Below, one piece after another: positions 1-11,662 of a stretch of 64,000 nucleotides of DNA. The stretch comes from Astrothelium macrocarpum (taxonomy: Eukaryota; Ascomycota; Dothideomycetes; Trypetheliales; Trypetheliaceae), in the NCBI GenBank assembly GCA_021030915.1, contig JAGEMR010000041.1:155069-219068 (forward strand). The letters are read 5' to 3'. Every line of letters starts with the position of its first letter. Position 1 is the first letter of the stretch. The translations under genes were made by a program, and so were the position numbers. The notes beneath the pieces are model-generated. The model worked only from the letters and a program-made list of their open reading frames with translations. It made no database searches and was not told where the DNA came from.

Positions 1-888
1 GCCGGAAATTCCCAACACACCATTGAGGACCAAGTAAATGATATGAAAATGAAAGCTGAGATTTGATTGACAAAAGTCCATTCTAATCTACGCCACCTGA
101 AATGACTGTCAGATTTTGATCTCGATACCCCTTATGCAGTCAGCAGAGACACATCCCAGGAACTTTTGTAGGCAAACCAATTCTCAGCAGTACCAAATCC
201 AGCCAATTACATCCACGCCGTTATCACCATCGCCAGACATCCTCAACAAGAAGGCAGCCAAACCCTCAAGTCCTAGCCAATGACAAATAACCCGAGTACA
301 GCACCGAACCAGCCACCAAAGTACTTCAATACAGACCAGATAACTCCCTCGTAACCGAACAAATGAAATCTGCCGTGCATAAGCGCCCAATCGAAACTTG
401 CAGCCCCCAAAATACGCCGTCGCTCATCCTCCGTAGCGAGCATGCAAGCCGCATGTCATGCCGCGCCGCTGAAGATCGCGCAATGCAGCGAGCTTGCGCC
501 AGGTCGGCGCATCCGCAATCTGCCTATTGCCCCAGGGCGTCGCAGACCAGAAGATAGGCGGTAAGCATAGTGGCGCGCCGTGAAGCGGAGAAAAGGGGGT
601 CCGCATGAAAAGGTGCGGCCCGCAGCGGAACGCGCAAACCCCTGATAGGCTGAGACCGCGATTCAGCCCGCCCGAGGTTGATGTTTTGGGAGGGGGGGCC
701 AAAGTGAGCTGCAGGATGGGCGTAATTTTGATGATCAAAGAAGCAGAGGGTGGAAATAAGAAAGAAAGGAGGGTTGTATTTAGCTGGTTCCGCATTCTGC
801 CTTTCGGCCGATTTTGCCTCTGATGGTGACGACTTGGATTTTTCTTTTGTCTCCCTGTGCGTGTTACCATGCACGATTATAATACGCA
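1..888. other. Intergenic, no supported gene
   Basis: Open frames here overlap in several frames on both strands with no recognisable motif. The minus-strand frame at 424-870 is biased in composition and has no family signature. I see no RNA gene or repeat. Confidence 0.6.
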
Positions 889-1566
889 TCAAGCCTTGTT
901 TCTGAACTGTCGTCTGGACCTCCTCGCTCTACCAGGGCGAGTTTCTTCGTCAATCTCGAGGCTTTGGAGTTGCTGATCTTGAACGCCTGCTGAATCGTCA
1001 TTTATTGGAAAATAAAAATTCGCTCGGCTCAGAGCCCGTTCTCTTTCTGGATCGTTCACATCATGACGAGAGTCCGTCGTCCATGGGAGAGGACCGTGAT
1101 CATACGCTCGCGGCTCGGAAGGGATCTTGGACAAGTTCATCACTGGACATGATCGAGGAGCGGGATCATGCTGACGAGTACCTTGATGGTGCCAAAATGA
1201 ATCTTCTGAGGTATGTGAAGCGGTACTATAGCCAAGATCCCATTGAAAGATTACACGTTCATCTTGATTTTGACCTTGATGATAATCTTCAGGTATTGTA
1301 CCTGAGGATTCTGAGTAGCTGACTGATGCATCCATAGGCTCTCTGTCCCCAGAACTGATTGAACCTGATTCTGTCGGAGCCGTTCCATCGTCAGCGTGTA
1401 TGATGGACTCATGACTGTTGATCTGGTCTTGGACTATATCATATCTATCGGAACGTCCATCGAGTTCTTGAGGCCAACCAGCGTTAGCGTCGGTCGAGCA
1501 AGGCGTCCGAGAACCACTCGTAACATCATGTTCAGTCAAAACACTCGGATCGCTACTTATCAACAT
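889..1566 (-). CDS. Hypothetical acidic protein (ORF A), possible paralogue of ORF B
   Basis: An open frame of 225 aa from the first ATG (1566). It is rich in Asp, Glu, Ser and Gln, with a basic C-terminus (residues about 210-225, several Arg), and has no signal peptide or membrane segment. I recognise no domain. A short stretch DERVIFQWD followed about 50 residues later by GPLPW resembles DEPVLFRWE ... SPFPW in the ORF at 5414-6196 on the same strand, which suggests the two are diverged copies. A plausible splice acceptor lies just upstream of the ATG (a CCAG ending about 10 nt before it), so the true gene may have further 5' exons. It could equally be a non-coding open frame; the main support is the resemblance to ORF B. 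Confidence 0.35.
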   Translation of the reverse strand: MLISSDPSVLTEHDVTSGSRTPCSTDANAGWPQELDGRSDRYDIVQDQINSHESIIHADDGTAPTESGSISSGDREPMDASVSYSESSGTIPEDYHQGQNQDERVIFQWDLGYSTASHTSEDSFWHHQGTRQHDPAPRSCPVMNLSKIPSEPRAYDHGPLPWTTDSRHDVNDPERERALSRANFYFPINDDSAGVQDQQLQSLEIDEETRPGRARRSRRQFRNKA

Positions 1567-4500
1567 CTCTCGCACGATACCTGGTTGATAAGAATTACCT
1601 TTGACCTCTGTATCCAGTCAATGACACAGACAAATCAAAGTGTACGAGGGAAGTGCATACCCAAAGGCCCCTCACCCTCTGCGAGTACTTGTGCGCTGTC
1701 GTGGTGTGAAAAAAGCTGCCCGTACATTGTGATGTCAGCAACTTGCTGAGTCGGGCCTCTCTCGCTGATTCTCTAAGGTACCAGGGGTTAAGAATACAAT
1801 TTGAGCAGTTCTCAACCCCAAAGTCATTACCGTGAACGTCGAGCGTCACGAATGATTGCTTTGAAAAAATTTTCACAGCATCCAACGATGATGGACTGGG
1901 GCCACCAAGTCATCAACCCGAACATGTGAAATGATCGGGAAATCAACCAGACAGATCATTAGGACCTTTGGTCCAACAAATGCTTCAGAGCTCGCTTTGC
2001 AGGAAGATGTGGCTGCTTGGTAAAAATCCTGGGAAATGAAAGAAAATCTGATCAACCCGGCGAGAAGTAGAAAGTACAGCGGTCCAAAAGGAGATAGGAT
2101 AAAAAATTTGGATCGCCTTTGTCGATGATCTCTCTTTGTATGAATGTAAAGGTCAAGGGGGCTTAAGAATTTATGGTCTCTGCCGGGCTGCTGGTACAAG
2201 GTGCAGATGTTTATTGGATGCGTTTTAGTGACGACCGCGTTAGTGGATAATAAATAGGTGAAGAATCAGGATGAGGCCCAACGCAGGAGCGCCCAGAGAG
2301 AGTTTGAGCAAGCAGGGTTACACTATACCCTAGTGAAGATGGCAGTGGTTCTCATATTTCCTCTGACCGCTTCCCTTAGGGTAATCACCCTAAAACTCGG
2401 TAAGCCCCGTCAACCCAGTAATTCGTCAAACCCTGAGAAAGCCTCGTGGAGATCCCGCAGTCCCCCCTTGTCTCGATCTGTTCAAGGTAATCGCTGCATG
2501 ATTTGACGCCTGTCGCTTTCATTGAAAAATTCCCGGTCGAACCGGGAGCTGTTTCTATGCACAGGCCGCAGAAAGGGCTGCGTATCGGCACAATGGCGCT
2601 GTGATGATTGTGTGATTCTAGAAATAATGTAGAAAGATGATCTAACGTTTTCCCGAAGACATCATTATGCGCTGGCAAGACATGGCAGTCGTGGCAAGGC
2701 GGACATGGTTGTTTGTGACCAGCACTCACAGGATCAGTCGTACACGAAGGACGGAATAAGATACTTGGTTGGCAAAGCGCGCCCTCCACTTGCTATCTTT
2801 CGCCAGAGAGTGGGAGATTGTTTTCTAAGAAGCCGACGACAAAGCTATGCACAAACCAATGCTCCGCGGCGCGCAATCCTTGACCCTGTCACTGTAATCT
2901 TCTTGTGTTCCAAGTGAACAAATGGTGGCGCTGATCGGAGCCGCGATTCAGAATACAGCTCAGACACCACCCGCGCCTGCAATGCTTGGTAGGCTGGCCA
3001 GCTTGCTTAGAGTAGTCTCCTGAATTGTATTTCGCTCCGATCCCAGTACCAAAGCTCAACAATTGACAGGATCAGACTGGTTGGGCCATCTCAATGACTC
3101 GATTAATATGAATTGATCTAGGCGCGTGGATCGGTACAGATACCAATCCTTGCTATAGGAGTATGTTTCAGTGAGGCGAACCGCAGCTTATTTTCCCAAC
3201 GGCCAGCATCACGTCGTCATTCTGAGGCCTCTGATTTAGAAATTTGTGTGTGCGATACGAGTAAATTAAATTTGGCCATTCGTGACGTGCTGATCGTCAT
3301 GATCATCACTTGGATTGCATGTGCGCCATAAATAGCCAGCAGGCTTGGCCAGCGGGAGCAGTGGGAGCAGAGCCAGAACAGGGGCCATATAAGCAGCAAT
3401 TCTTCGGTTGAGTTTCCGGACCGCAGAACCCGGCGGATTACGTATTGTTTGTGGACATGGATTATCGGCCATTGCAGCTTACTACGAGTAGTAAAAGCCC
3501 GCGGATGCAATACCGACATAGCAACACTGTCGATCAATGGCCGTGTTAAGTAACCTCGAGAGTCACGCGCGCGTTCAGTTTACGATCGAGCAAAGCGCTT
3601 GATCTCGGGCGGAAAAACCCCCCTGAGGTGGCTGATCATTAGGCAGATGCTGAAAATTTTTTTGCCTCTCTATTCTCATGTCATCGCGCATCTGAGACAG
3701 TGCAAGTCAAGGCTAAGCGAACACAGATCCCAGCATGAAATTGTAGTAAAGAGCGGAAGTTGAACTGAAAAGGCCTTCGTTTGAGGCGTGAAATCTATGT
3801 TTTGGACGGGAGGAAAACCAGCGACACAAACGAAACGGTAGCATGCTTATGGGAAGCAAAAGCCTGACAAAAAGGACGTACTTTCATTCCTGAAGAACTC
3901 TTCATCGTAGATGGCGTCGAACGCGTGATCTGTGCCGCGTTGGCCCTTAGGCTGATGCAGGTCCGTTCCGTTTCTTCCCAAATTAGAGATTGGCTCAGCG
4001 ATCGGCCAGAAATTGCAATCTTACACAAGGAATCTACCCGACTTAAGTATTCTTGTTGAGCTGACGAAGACGTCGGGTTTTAAGTGCGTGAGCGCAATGA
4101 AATGCTCTTGCAAGACTAATAAAGGAATTAAGTGACGAGAAAAAGGCTAGTCCAATTCGGCTAGACTGGGCCCCATGCTAAGGATGCAATCGAGCCCAAA
4201 GATGCAAATCAGATACGAGGTTATGAGATTTCGTAAGATTGCGATATACAAGTAAGCGGACTTCATGACCACAATAGCTAGGGTACTAAATATTGATCTT
4301 TTCTTCCACAAAATGTGGCGAATTCATGCACTGCAGGACACCCCTCACCTCTAAACTGCCCAATTTGTCGCTCCGAGTCACTAGGAAACAGAGTATGGAT
4401 CTATATGGATTAATTTTAGCTTTTCGCAAGTACAATTCGTGTAAATAACGAACGCTGAGCAAGCTGGAAGTGAAACTAACGGCACAGGTGTGCAGATTTA

Positions 4501-4829
4501 TGTATGCGCATTACTACCAGATGACTGTGTATAAATTTGATTACAATTCACTCACAATCCGGCGGAGATCAATGACAACGTCAATGAATAACGAGGAACC
4601 ATTTCGAACTACCATTGAATATGGCTTTTTAGCCATCAATTTTCGGAATATCGTTACTTCGGCTAGGAAAAGTCGAACAAATGAGAAGAGATGGTACATC
4701 AAACATATCTCCCTGCCCGTCCCGCGCGCAAAAACCAAAAGATCAGCATTGAGAAAAGCTCATTCCCTTATCCATCCCCAACCTGTTCTAGACGAAAATG
4801 TATCGGAGTAATTAATTAAAAACAACAAA
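1567..4829. other. Gene-poor stretch, nothing supported
   Basis: About 3.3 kb of ordinary base composition. It has only short overlapping open frames (for example minus 2385-2789 and 3217-3537) without family motifs. No tRNA, tandem array or transposon end is visible by eye. Confidence 0.5.
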
Positions 4830-5060
4830 TTAGAAGCAATCATCAGCAAATGCAGCCTCGGCTGCCTTCTTGCCGACCTGCAGCATGAATCCAAATGCTG
4901 CGCTGGCACCGAACGAATGGTGGGATGAGTTGAAGAGCATCCCGTCAGTTGAGGCTCTGCGCTGCGGCCCAGACTCGCTCATTGTCATCGATCTTCCCGG
5001 TCGGGCAAAGATGACCGCATTGCATCGCGGTAGCGTAGCCATTTTATCAGACGCCGACAT
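4830..5060 (-). CDS. Small hypothetical protein, 76 aa
   Basis: A single-exon frame with a good start context (CAAAAATGTC) preceded on the coding strand by a pyrimidine-rich leader, as is common for expressed fungal genes. The protein starts MSASDKMATLPRCNAV and is rich in Ser, Ala and Met. It carries RRAST at about residues 34-38, which matches the RRxS consensus for protein kinase A. There is no signal peptide or membrane helix and I recognise no family. An opposite-strand frame (4870-5070) overlaps it; I prefer this strand because of the leader, the start context and the coherent C-terminus. It may be a real short conserved protein or a chance ORF. Confidence 0.4.
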   Translation of the reverse strand: MSASDKMATLPRCNAVIFARPGRSMTMSESGPQRRASTDGMLFNSSHHSFGASAAFGFMLQVGKKAAEAAFADDCF

Positions 5061-5413
5061 TTTTGCGTGAAGAGCAGAGCCGCTAATGAGGGAATGGAGA
5101 GAAAATTCGACGAATAGAAAGGGTGAGAAGAGGTGAGGTCGTGAAAAAAGGCAAAATGAGACGAATCAGACGCGATCGGGTTGGTGCGGGGCCAAAATCT
5201 GTAGGATTGCACTGCAGCGGTAGTTCCGAGAGTCTAAGTACTGTATGCATGCAAGATGTTGTCCACAGCTTGTGTCCAATACTGCTACTGCAAGCCGCAG
5301 TGTTAATTAAGCTGTGCCTAGAATTCAGTCAGCTGGCATCGCACGCATAAATGCACATAATATCCCGACATACTTATAGACAAGAGCTCACCAGTTTTTA
5401 CCTGCCTTTTTGT
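5061..5413. other. Short intergenic region
   Basis: No supported gene. The part next to 5060 reads as a CT-rich 5' leader on the minus strand for the small ORF at 4830-5060. Confidence 0.45.
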
Positions 5414-6196
5414 TCATCGTCTTGGAGAGGATGTCTCCTCCTCGAAATTCGGCCCATGCTCTTCGCTGATACCTTCTTGGTTCACAGTGGCGCTACTTAT
5501 TTCCCGCATATCATGGGCACTCCACGGGAATGGAGATTGTGGGCGAGCCCACCGTCGGTCCCGGTATTGATGTCGAACATTCAAAAGTCCTGCTCCTGAA
5601 TTTGAAGGAATAAAGTCATCAATCCTTGATTCTGCTTCCCATCGGAACAAAACGGGCTCATCATTGGTCTCGCCATATCTCTGCCGCAAGCCATCTGGAC
5701 GCGCATCCCCCGGTCGATTTCTAGTATCGCTAAATGGATGGGAAATGGTTGTTGCATTACCTGTACTGGTATCATTCCAAGGCATGGTATTATCGTCCAT
5801 ACGAGGATGACCAGAATTTACCTGAATTTCATGGTACTCTGGCTCAGAAACATTTTGAAAATATGCGCTTCCTGGGTTGTCATGTTGGAGGTTTGCCTGA
5901 AAAGTCTGGTGGGCTACACGTTCATAGTCTGGCCAAGCGTCATCTTCCTGCTGCCGCCTGCCAGTGTAAGGATCTGGTGAGCAAAGTAAGCAAGAAATCT
6001 TTTGTAGGAATATCTCGAATGCTGAAGTACCTTGCTCATCATAATCCCTTGCGTAATCGTTTACGCTCGCAGGATGATCCCCCGAGTTGTCTTCCTCCCC
6101 AGCGCCACTATGCATGGACGCCTGTTCGGGTTCACATGTACAGTCAGGTTGCTCCCAGTCCGTACCGTACAAGTCAGGATTTCTTGGAGAAGTCAT
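5414..6196 (-). CDS. Hypothetical acidic protein (ORF B), possible paralogue of ORF A
   Basis: From the first ATG at 6196 the frame gives 260 aa; the open frame runs slightly further upstream without an ATG. The protein is hydrophilic, rich in Asp, Glu, Ser, Gln and Arg, with a short Cys-containing hydrophobic patch (about residues 60-75, FLQKISCLLCS). No known domain is recognised. The C-terminal half (DEPVLFRWE, then RPQSPFPWS) resembles the corresponding part of ORF A (889-1566), in the same order and with similar spacing. A possible donor (GTACTT) and acceptor (TGGCAG) flank the Cys-rich patch, but removing it shifts the frame into a stop, so I keep the frame uninterrupted. It could be a lineage-specific gene or a decayed copy. 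Confidence 0.35.
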   Translation of the reverse strand: MTSPRNPDLYGTDWEQPDCTCEPEQASMHSGAGEEDNSGDHPASVNDYARDYDEQGTSAFEIFLQKISCLLCSPDPYTGRRQQEDDAWPDYERVAHQTFQANLQHDNPGSAYFQNVSEPEYHEIQVNSGHPRMDDNTMPWNDTSTGNATTISHPFSDTRNRPGDARPDGLRQRYGETNDEPVLFRWEAESRIDDFIPSNSGAGLLNVRHQYRDRRWARPQSPFPWSAHDMREISSATVNQEGISEEHGPNFEEETSSPRR

Positions 6197-9100
6197 TGAA
6201 ACCTTATGACGAAATAATATTCTCTTCCGACTCAATCAACAGTGGAAACTGTACAAGATCCAAGGGACAGTTCGACTCTGACTTCCACCAAGGGGAACAA
6301 AGACCGCGAAGCAAAGATTAATGTGCAATACAGGGTGTCTTCAAAGCTGAGAAGTTTGTAAAATCGCGCACAGCCAGACGTTTGGAGGTTGCTTTGATTT
6401 CTTCTCCAAAGTTCACGAAGTACGACAACACTCAAAACTACCCGCCTGTGATGAAGAACCTGGTGGAGTAAAACAAGGTGGAGGACGTAGGTGTAGCTTC
6501 TGGTCTGATAGCGTCGCAACACCGATCCAACCTCGAGAGGAAAAAAAGAATGTGGTTGTGCAAAGGGAGACAGGGCCAAAAAAGGGGCAGCAATCAAAAG
6601 TCGTGAAGGAGTGCTGGGAAGAAGAAGCTCGGCATCGAGTCCAAGCACCTGTAGTAAAAGCTACTCGGACATGGTGGGGAGGGGTCGTTCCAAGGGGATA
6701 TGGTGGGAGGGAGTGGGATAGTGTGAGTGGGCAAAGACCCAACAATTGGATCGGCGGTCAAAGAGCTTCTGGAAGAAGGGCTGACAACGGCAGGCATTCT
6801 TCAGCATGGCCCTGACAGGTACCTGTGCGCCTCCGCAAATTAGTCCGGAACGCTGTGGCGCCTTACCGGGCTCGAATCTCTACGAACCGCTAGGTACACT
6901 GCGTTCTCCACAGAGTATTCCTACCATCCATTAGAGCTACGTACAAAAATTCGAAAAGGCACGGGTTTCATCGGATCAGTTACGGAATCGACTCCGCCCC
7001 TCTAAACTTTCAAAATCTGGACTCAGCCGAGTGTTTGTACCTGGGCTTATTGTAATGAGGTCGTCCTGGTCAAGGACACTCGATTTGATCAGGTCTCGCT
7101 ACCACTGGTCAGCAAGGTCTAAGTGGAACGACATGGTATGGCGATGCGAAAGAATACTCCCCCATACTCCCGGGGTGCCTAGGCAGCAAGCCTTCCAGGT
7201 TGCCCATTCTCCAAAATAGTCCATGCACAACGCCCGATGGTAAAAATTGCCCTGTTTGCGAGCCGCAAGTCAAGCAAAAGCTAAGGGTAAGCCAATTTCT
7301 CCTGAGCATGATACGCCAATTTCACAAAACCCCAGCGTGATGAGCTCTCTCACAAGATGAGCGATTTTATTGATTTTTTAGAATGTATCCTTTCTAAAAG
7401 AGCAAGAAATGCGCTTGACAGCAATGTAAGAGACCAACAGGCTCACTGACGAAAGAATCACGTCGGCAATTCTCTTCCAGATAGCGGTCTAATACGGGTA
7501 TCAAAGATGAAGTGTTAAGGTTTGTAGCCTTGCTCCCAGATTGAGTTCCCCAAATTAGAAGCGCCCTCGCAGCACATCATCCACATGCGAAATAGTTCCC
7601 CCTCTGCATCCACGGGGAAGCACACAACAGGCATCCGAAGCACTTTTGATTGGCAGTCGCGTGCTATATTCTGCGCTTATTATGCTGGTGGACCTTTTGA
7701 GGTGTTGACTGACCCTAGCCTCTTGAGCGGTGAGTGATTCGGAGGTTAGACCGCTGATACATGCGCGTTGGCCCCCTCGCACATCCTGTTTGCTCAGGGC
7801 TGGTGTCGATCTATGATTGTTAGATTGCATATCGTTCGTCATCTAATGAGGACTGTCCCGGTTAACCACGTGTAGACCTAGAACGAAAAGCAAGAAGGGA
7901 GTGCTCAAACCCTGCCGCTGTAACGTCTGCCTTACTGGGCCTGTGCCAAAGAAGATGACGCCAGCCTGATTTGCCCAGTTTTGCCCTGTGGGGGATACGT
8001 ATTCCTAAGAGTTGAAGGCCAATGGCGTTTTCTAGGCTAGAACGTTGGAACATTCTAGATCGCTAGATTCATTGTAAACCTTGCTTGCTCGGAATCCATC
8101 CTGGAGGCAGCCACATTGTCTTGCTAGTGGGCAAGTCAAAGCCTGCCGCCATTCCATGCGCCGCGATCATGCCCCGAGCTTCACGTTGCAACATCACAAG
8201 AATCTGCAATTTACGCAAGCACGGATGCCAACGAAGACATCCCGAGGTCAATGTCGTACCTGATGCTGCTTGGGAAATTGGTTGGAGATAAGCAATGTCT
8301 ATCAGTTCCTGCGTTTGGTCATTAAACTTGCTTTCCTAGGTGGAGTCATCTTGTCCTGCTGAGGGTTGTACATAGAGCGTTCATCAACCAGACTCTTGGT
8401 GCTCTCATCTGGGAGTTCGACGAATGATTGACCATATTCGTGAACTTGATTTATCCAGTATCAAATACAACCTTGTCCCACCACAATCATTTCTCGGGCA
8501 AGAAGTGAGGAGCCACGATACTGACAAATCAGCCAAGAGGGAACAAATCCAGAAGACCCACCAACACCACTGACGTGTCTGCGGAGGAAATCCTGCCCCG
8601 CTCATAATTTGAACATGGATTCTACTGACCGCCGTGCCTAGACGTAGATGAGTGTGCCTTGACACGTCACTGAGAGGCCACTGCTGCAGCACCCAAACAG
8701 ACTGAAGGTAAGACTTCCCAAGAATCCTTTACCGCTCGTGCGCATATTTGCTTTTGGCTTCTGAATGCTACCACAATAGCCGACTATGGTGTATCAACGA
8801 CAAACGCTGCTGCGCTGACATGCAGCAGTGCGCCTTTTTGCCACACTTGAATTTGATAAGATTCCTGTGACCAAAAAGAGATGCTTACAAGGAGATCGAC
8901 CACGCAACCAGGGTTCAATCTCTCCAATTTTTTTTCCAGGAGATATAGCTTGTTAGTCATTGCGTTGCGAAAGGCACGCGAATGTGGGACTTTCTTCAAT
9001 GGAGCAGGTAAGTGCGTAATATCGAACCGTTTTTGCAAGCAGCACAAGCCAAGACGTCAATGGATGGCATTCATACGTGCCAATCACTGGCGGTCTTCTG

Positions 9101-9882
9101 GGCTGTGCCATTGCAAGAGAAGCCTTCCGATGAGGTTCGCTGTTTCGCTCGGCCGACGCAACCAAGCATGTGATGCAGAAATCCAGGCAGACAATATTTT
9201 GTATTGCGATCCGAAATTTAAAGTTCAGGCTGTATGGAAGAAGCAAAATGATCAGAGCTTGGAGCCGCACGTGGAATCCCGGTTTGCCTTGCATCGATAA
9301 GATCATCGGTTTGGATCTGATCCACATTGCACTGCTGGCAGCGAGCCAAGTCTGGCTAAGCGCGGTACTTGGTATCCCCGAAGCATTCGGTGAAACAAAG
9401 AAAACGCCGAGAATGGAGGATTTCGAGAAAGAGAGAGGTTTTTCTTTTTGCCAAGTGAGATAACAGAAAGCTGCCTCGTCAATTTGCAGCAAGGGAAGTT
9501 TATCGCTGTCTTCATCGCCTAAGGCATACATCAGCAGATGCCATGAGAGACTTACAGGGCAATTTTGAAAGCACATGTTGCCTCAGAAGACTTCCCACCA
9601 ATCGGCGATAGGTTCAGAGATATACGAGGGAACCAATCATATTTGAACACCCATGCAGCTTGATTTGTCCACGATAAAAGGCTGACTGACTGCAAAGAGC
9701 AGATCAGCAGCTGTCTGTTGACTATTGCTGTCGAAGCCATCGATTTAGATGGCCAGGAGTCCCAATAAACGTACATTGAAGTAAGCACAAGCGATGCACA
9801 TCCATTATTTTCGCCCTCCAAAACGCCGCAAGTCCGCACCACGAACCTGTATTTATTCCGGGAAAGATAGCACTACCTATGC
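6197..9882. other. Gene-poor stretch, nothing supported
   Basis: About 3.7 kb with only short frames in all phases. The longest (minus 8953-9576, 207 aa) has a sequence typical of out-of-phase translation, with no motif, and overlaps several others. No RNA gene or repeat structure was seen. Confidence 0.5.
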
Positions 9883-11152
9883 TCAAGGATGCCCATTTGC
9901 GTGTCCGTTAACGCCAAGAATTTTTCTGCGAGCCTGCACTGCTGAAGCAAGCTCTGAAAGAACCAACTCGGTATCTTCCCAATTGATACAGGCATCAGTG
10001 ATGCTTACACCGTACTTCAGTGAACCTTTCCCTTCTTTGGGAACTTTCTGATTCCCTATGGCAAGCGCGTTAGTATAATATCCACGAAAGACGAGTATCT
10101 TTGCTTTACCTTCATTGATGTTGCTTTCTATCATAACGCCCATGATGGCATTCTCTCCAGCCGCAATCTGCTCTGCAAGCACGTGGGCTACCTTTGGCTG
10201 GTTCTTGTGGTTCTTCTCCGAGTTTCCGTGGCTACAGTCGACCATGAGACGAGGTCGCATTCCAGCTTTTATCAGCTTCTCCTTCGCCCCCGCTATGCTG
10301 GGCGCATCATAGTTTGGGCCTTTCTTGCCACCCCTCAAGATAACAAAGCAATCATCGTTACCGGTCGTACCCACAGTGGCGAGCACGCCAGGTTTTGTGA
10401 CAGAAAGAAAGTGGTGCGGATGGCGGACCGCGCCAATAGCATCCACAGCGACATCAAGGGTTCCATCTGTACCATTCTTGAAACCAACCGGAAAGGAGAG
10501 TCCAGAAGCTAGCTCTCGATGCACTTGGCTTTCTGTGGTTCGCGCGCCCACGGCGCCGACGCTCAAGAGATCTGCCAGGAATTGAGGAGAGATGGTATCG
10601 AGCATTTCACTGGCAATGGGCATGCCATTTGAAGTCAGATCTACAAATAACTGACGCGCGATTCTCAAGCCCTTGTTGATCCTGAAGCTATTGTCGATAT
10701 CCGGATCATTGACTAGGCCTTTCCATCCTACTGTAGTCCGTGGCTTTTCCAAGTATGAACGCATGACGATGAGCAGATCATTTCCGTAATTTTCCTTCAA
10801 TTTTGATAGACGACCGCAATACTCCAATGCCGCTTCTGGGTCATGTATCGAACATGGTCCTATGATAACAAGAAGGCGATTGAGCGAGTCGGTGCCTCGA
10901 ATAATCTCGACGGACAAATTGCGAGCTTGTAGGACTGTTTCTTTCGATCGGGTAGTCTGAGGAATTTCGTGCTGCAGAAGGTCGGGGGGCGTCAATGGGT
11001 TGAAGCCTTTGATGCGCCAATCTTCTGAATTTTGACTATCACCAACAGACTTATTTTCTATGTAGAACTGGAGAATAGTCAGCTTGAATCGCACGCAGAA
11101 CAATCGGACAAGTTTATGAGTAGGCAATCGACTCCATGTAACCTACAGACAT
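9883..11152 (-). CDS. 3-deoxy-D-arabino-heptulosonate-7-phosphate (DAHP) synthase, Aro3-like
   Basis: Class I DAHP synthase: condenses phosphoenolpyruvate and erythrose-4-phosphate, the first step of the shikimate pathway, in the cytosol. Exons: 11147-11152, 10110-11067, 9883-10055 (378 aa). Exon 1 encodes only Met-Ser; the 79 nt intron has a CTGAC branch and CCAG acceptor. The second intron (10056-10109, 54 nt, TACTAAC branch) keeps the frame and removes 18 odd residues, restoring the family sequence NEGNQKVPKEGKGSLKYG. Family signatures: IGPCSIHDP, RSYLEKPRTTVGWKGL, SEMLD, GARTTESQ, SGLSFPVGFKNGTDG, LRGGKKGPNYD, DCSHGNS and VMIESNINEG. The segment LSVTKPGVLATVGTTGN is closer to yeast Aro3 (Phe-inhibited type) than to Aro4. 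The length matches fungal enzymes. It is divergent from the dehydratase gene at 11663 across 510 bp. It could be the general housekeeping isozyme or a pathway-dedicated copy; the sequence cannot decide. Confidence 0.95.
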
Positions 11153-11244
11153 GGCCAATTTGGAAAATTCGGCTGATTGCTCCTGTAATCTTCCTCAAAA
11201 AAGTAAAGTCAACTTAATTGAGCGGACGTTGGAGGTTAAATCCA

Positions 11245-11250
11245 TGACTC
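11245..11250 (+). promoter_or_regulatory. Possible Gcn4/CpcA site (TGACTC)
   Basis: TGACTC matches the core of the amino-acid starvation response element that controls many fungal aromatic biosynthesis genes. A 6 bp match occurs often by chance; only its position in front of a DAHP synthase gives it weight. Confidence 0.35.
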
Positions 11251-11559
11251 CCAAGCGAGCGGTCAACAAGAAAAATTGACGGGCAGAAAAAGAAGGTTAG
11301 AGCAGAGCTAATTGCCTACCTAAGCGAGGCTACACTGCCACACACCACGCAAGCCACACTTCCAATCCTGGCTCTTGATCTTCACGCCTGGAATGGCCCA
11401 TCGCTAAAGTTGAGAGGGATAAAGGCTTGTGCTCCGGATTAGCTCTTTGTAGTTGAAATAAAATAACCGATGGGCTTTGAGGACATGCTCTTTTCGCTGA
11501 TGCTAATGCACAGAAGACAGGCTGTAATGGCCAGAGCTACGTCATGTCCTACATCACGA

Positions 11560-11581
11560 ATCTTCGATGAATCTTCGATGA
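11560..11581 (+). repeat. 11 bp tandem duplication in divergent promoter
   Basis: Two perfect adjacent copies of ATCTTCGATGA (11560-11570 and 11571-11581) close to the dehydratase start. It may be a doubled factor-binding site or simple slippage. Confidence 0.6.
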
Positions 11582-11662
11582 GGTAAGAATGAAGCGCCAG
11601 CTCGTACCTTAGGGTTCTCAAAATTGCTCTCGTCGTCTTTCATAATCCACAAGGGAAGAACA

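Larger units (their letters stand above)
11153..11662. promoter_or_regulatory. Shared divergent promoter of DAHP synthase and dehydratase genes
   Basis: A 510 bp region separating two head-to-head genes of connected metabolism. It holds a TGACTC core at 11245-11250, about 95 bp upstream of the DAHP synthase start, as expected for a Gcn4/CpcA cross-pathway-control site. It also holds an 11 bp tandem duplication at 11560-11581, about 85 bp upstream of the dehydratase start. Co-regulation is inferred from the arrangement only. Confidence 0.5.

Noticed and set aside
424..870. 148 aa minus-strand ORF
   Set aside because: Proline and arginine-rich out-of-phase translation with two other overlapping frames; no motif.
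5990..6030. Intron within ORF B
   Set aside because: Removing the candidate intron shifts the frame into a stop soon after the acceptor.
8895..8925. tRNA-like GGGTTCAATC box
   Set aside because: No matching A box or cloverleaf stems could be found around it; no tRNA gene was recognised anywhere in the window.
8953..9576. 207 aa minus-strand ORF
   Set aside because: No family features; overlapping frames on the other strand are equally long relative to chance; no start context of note.
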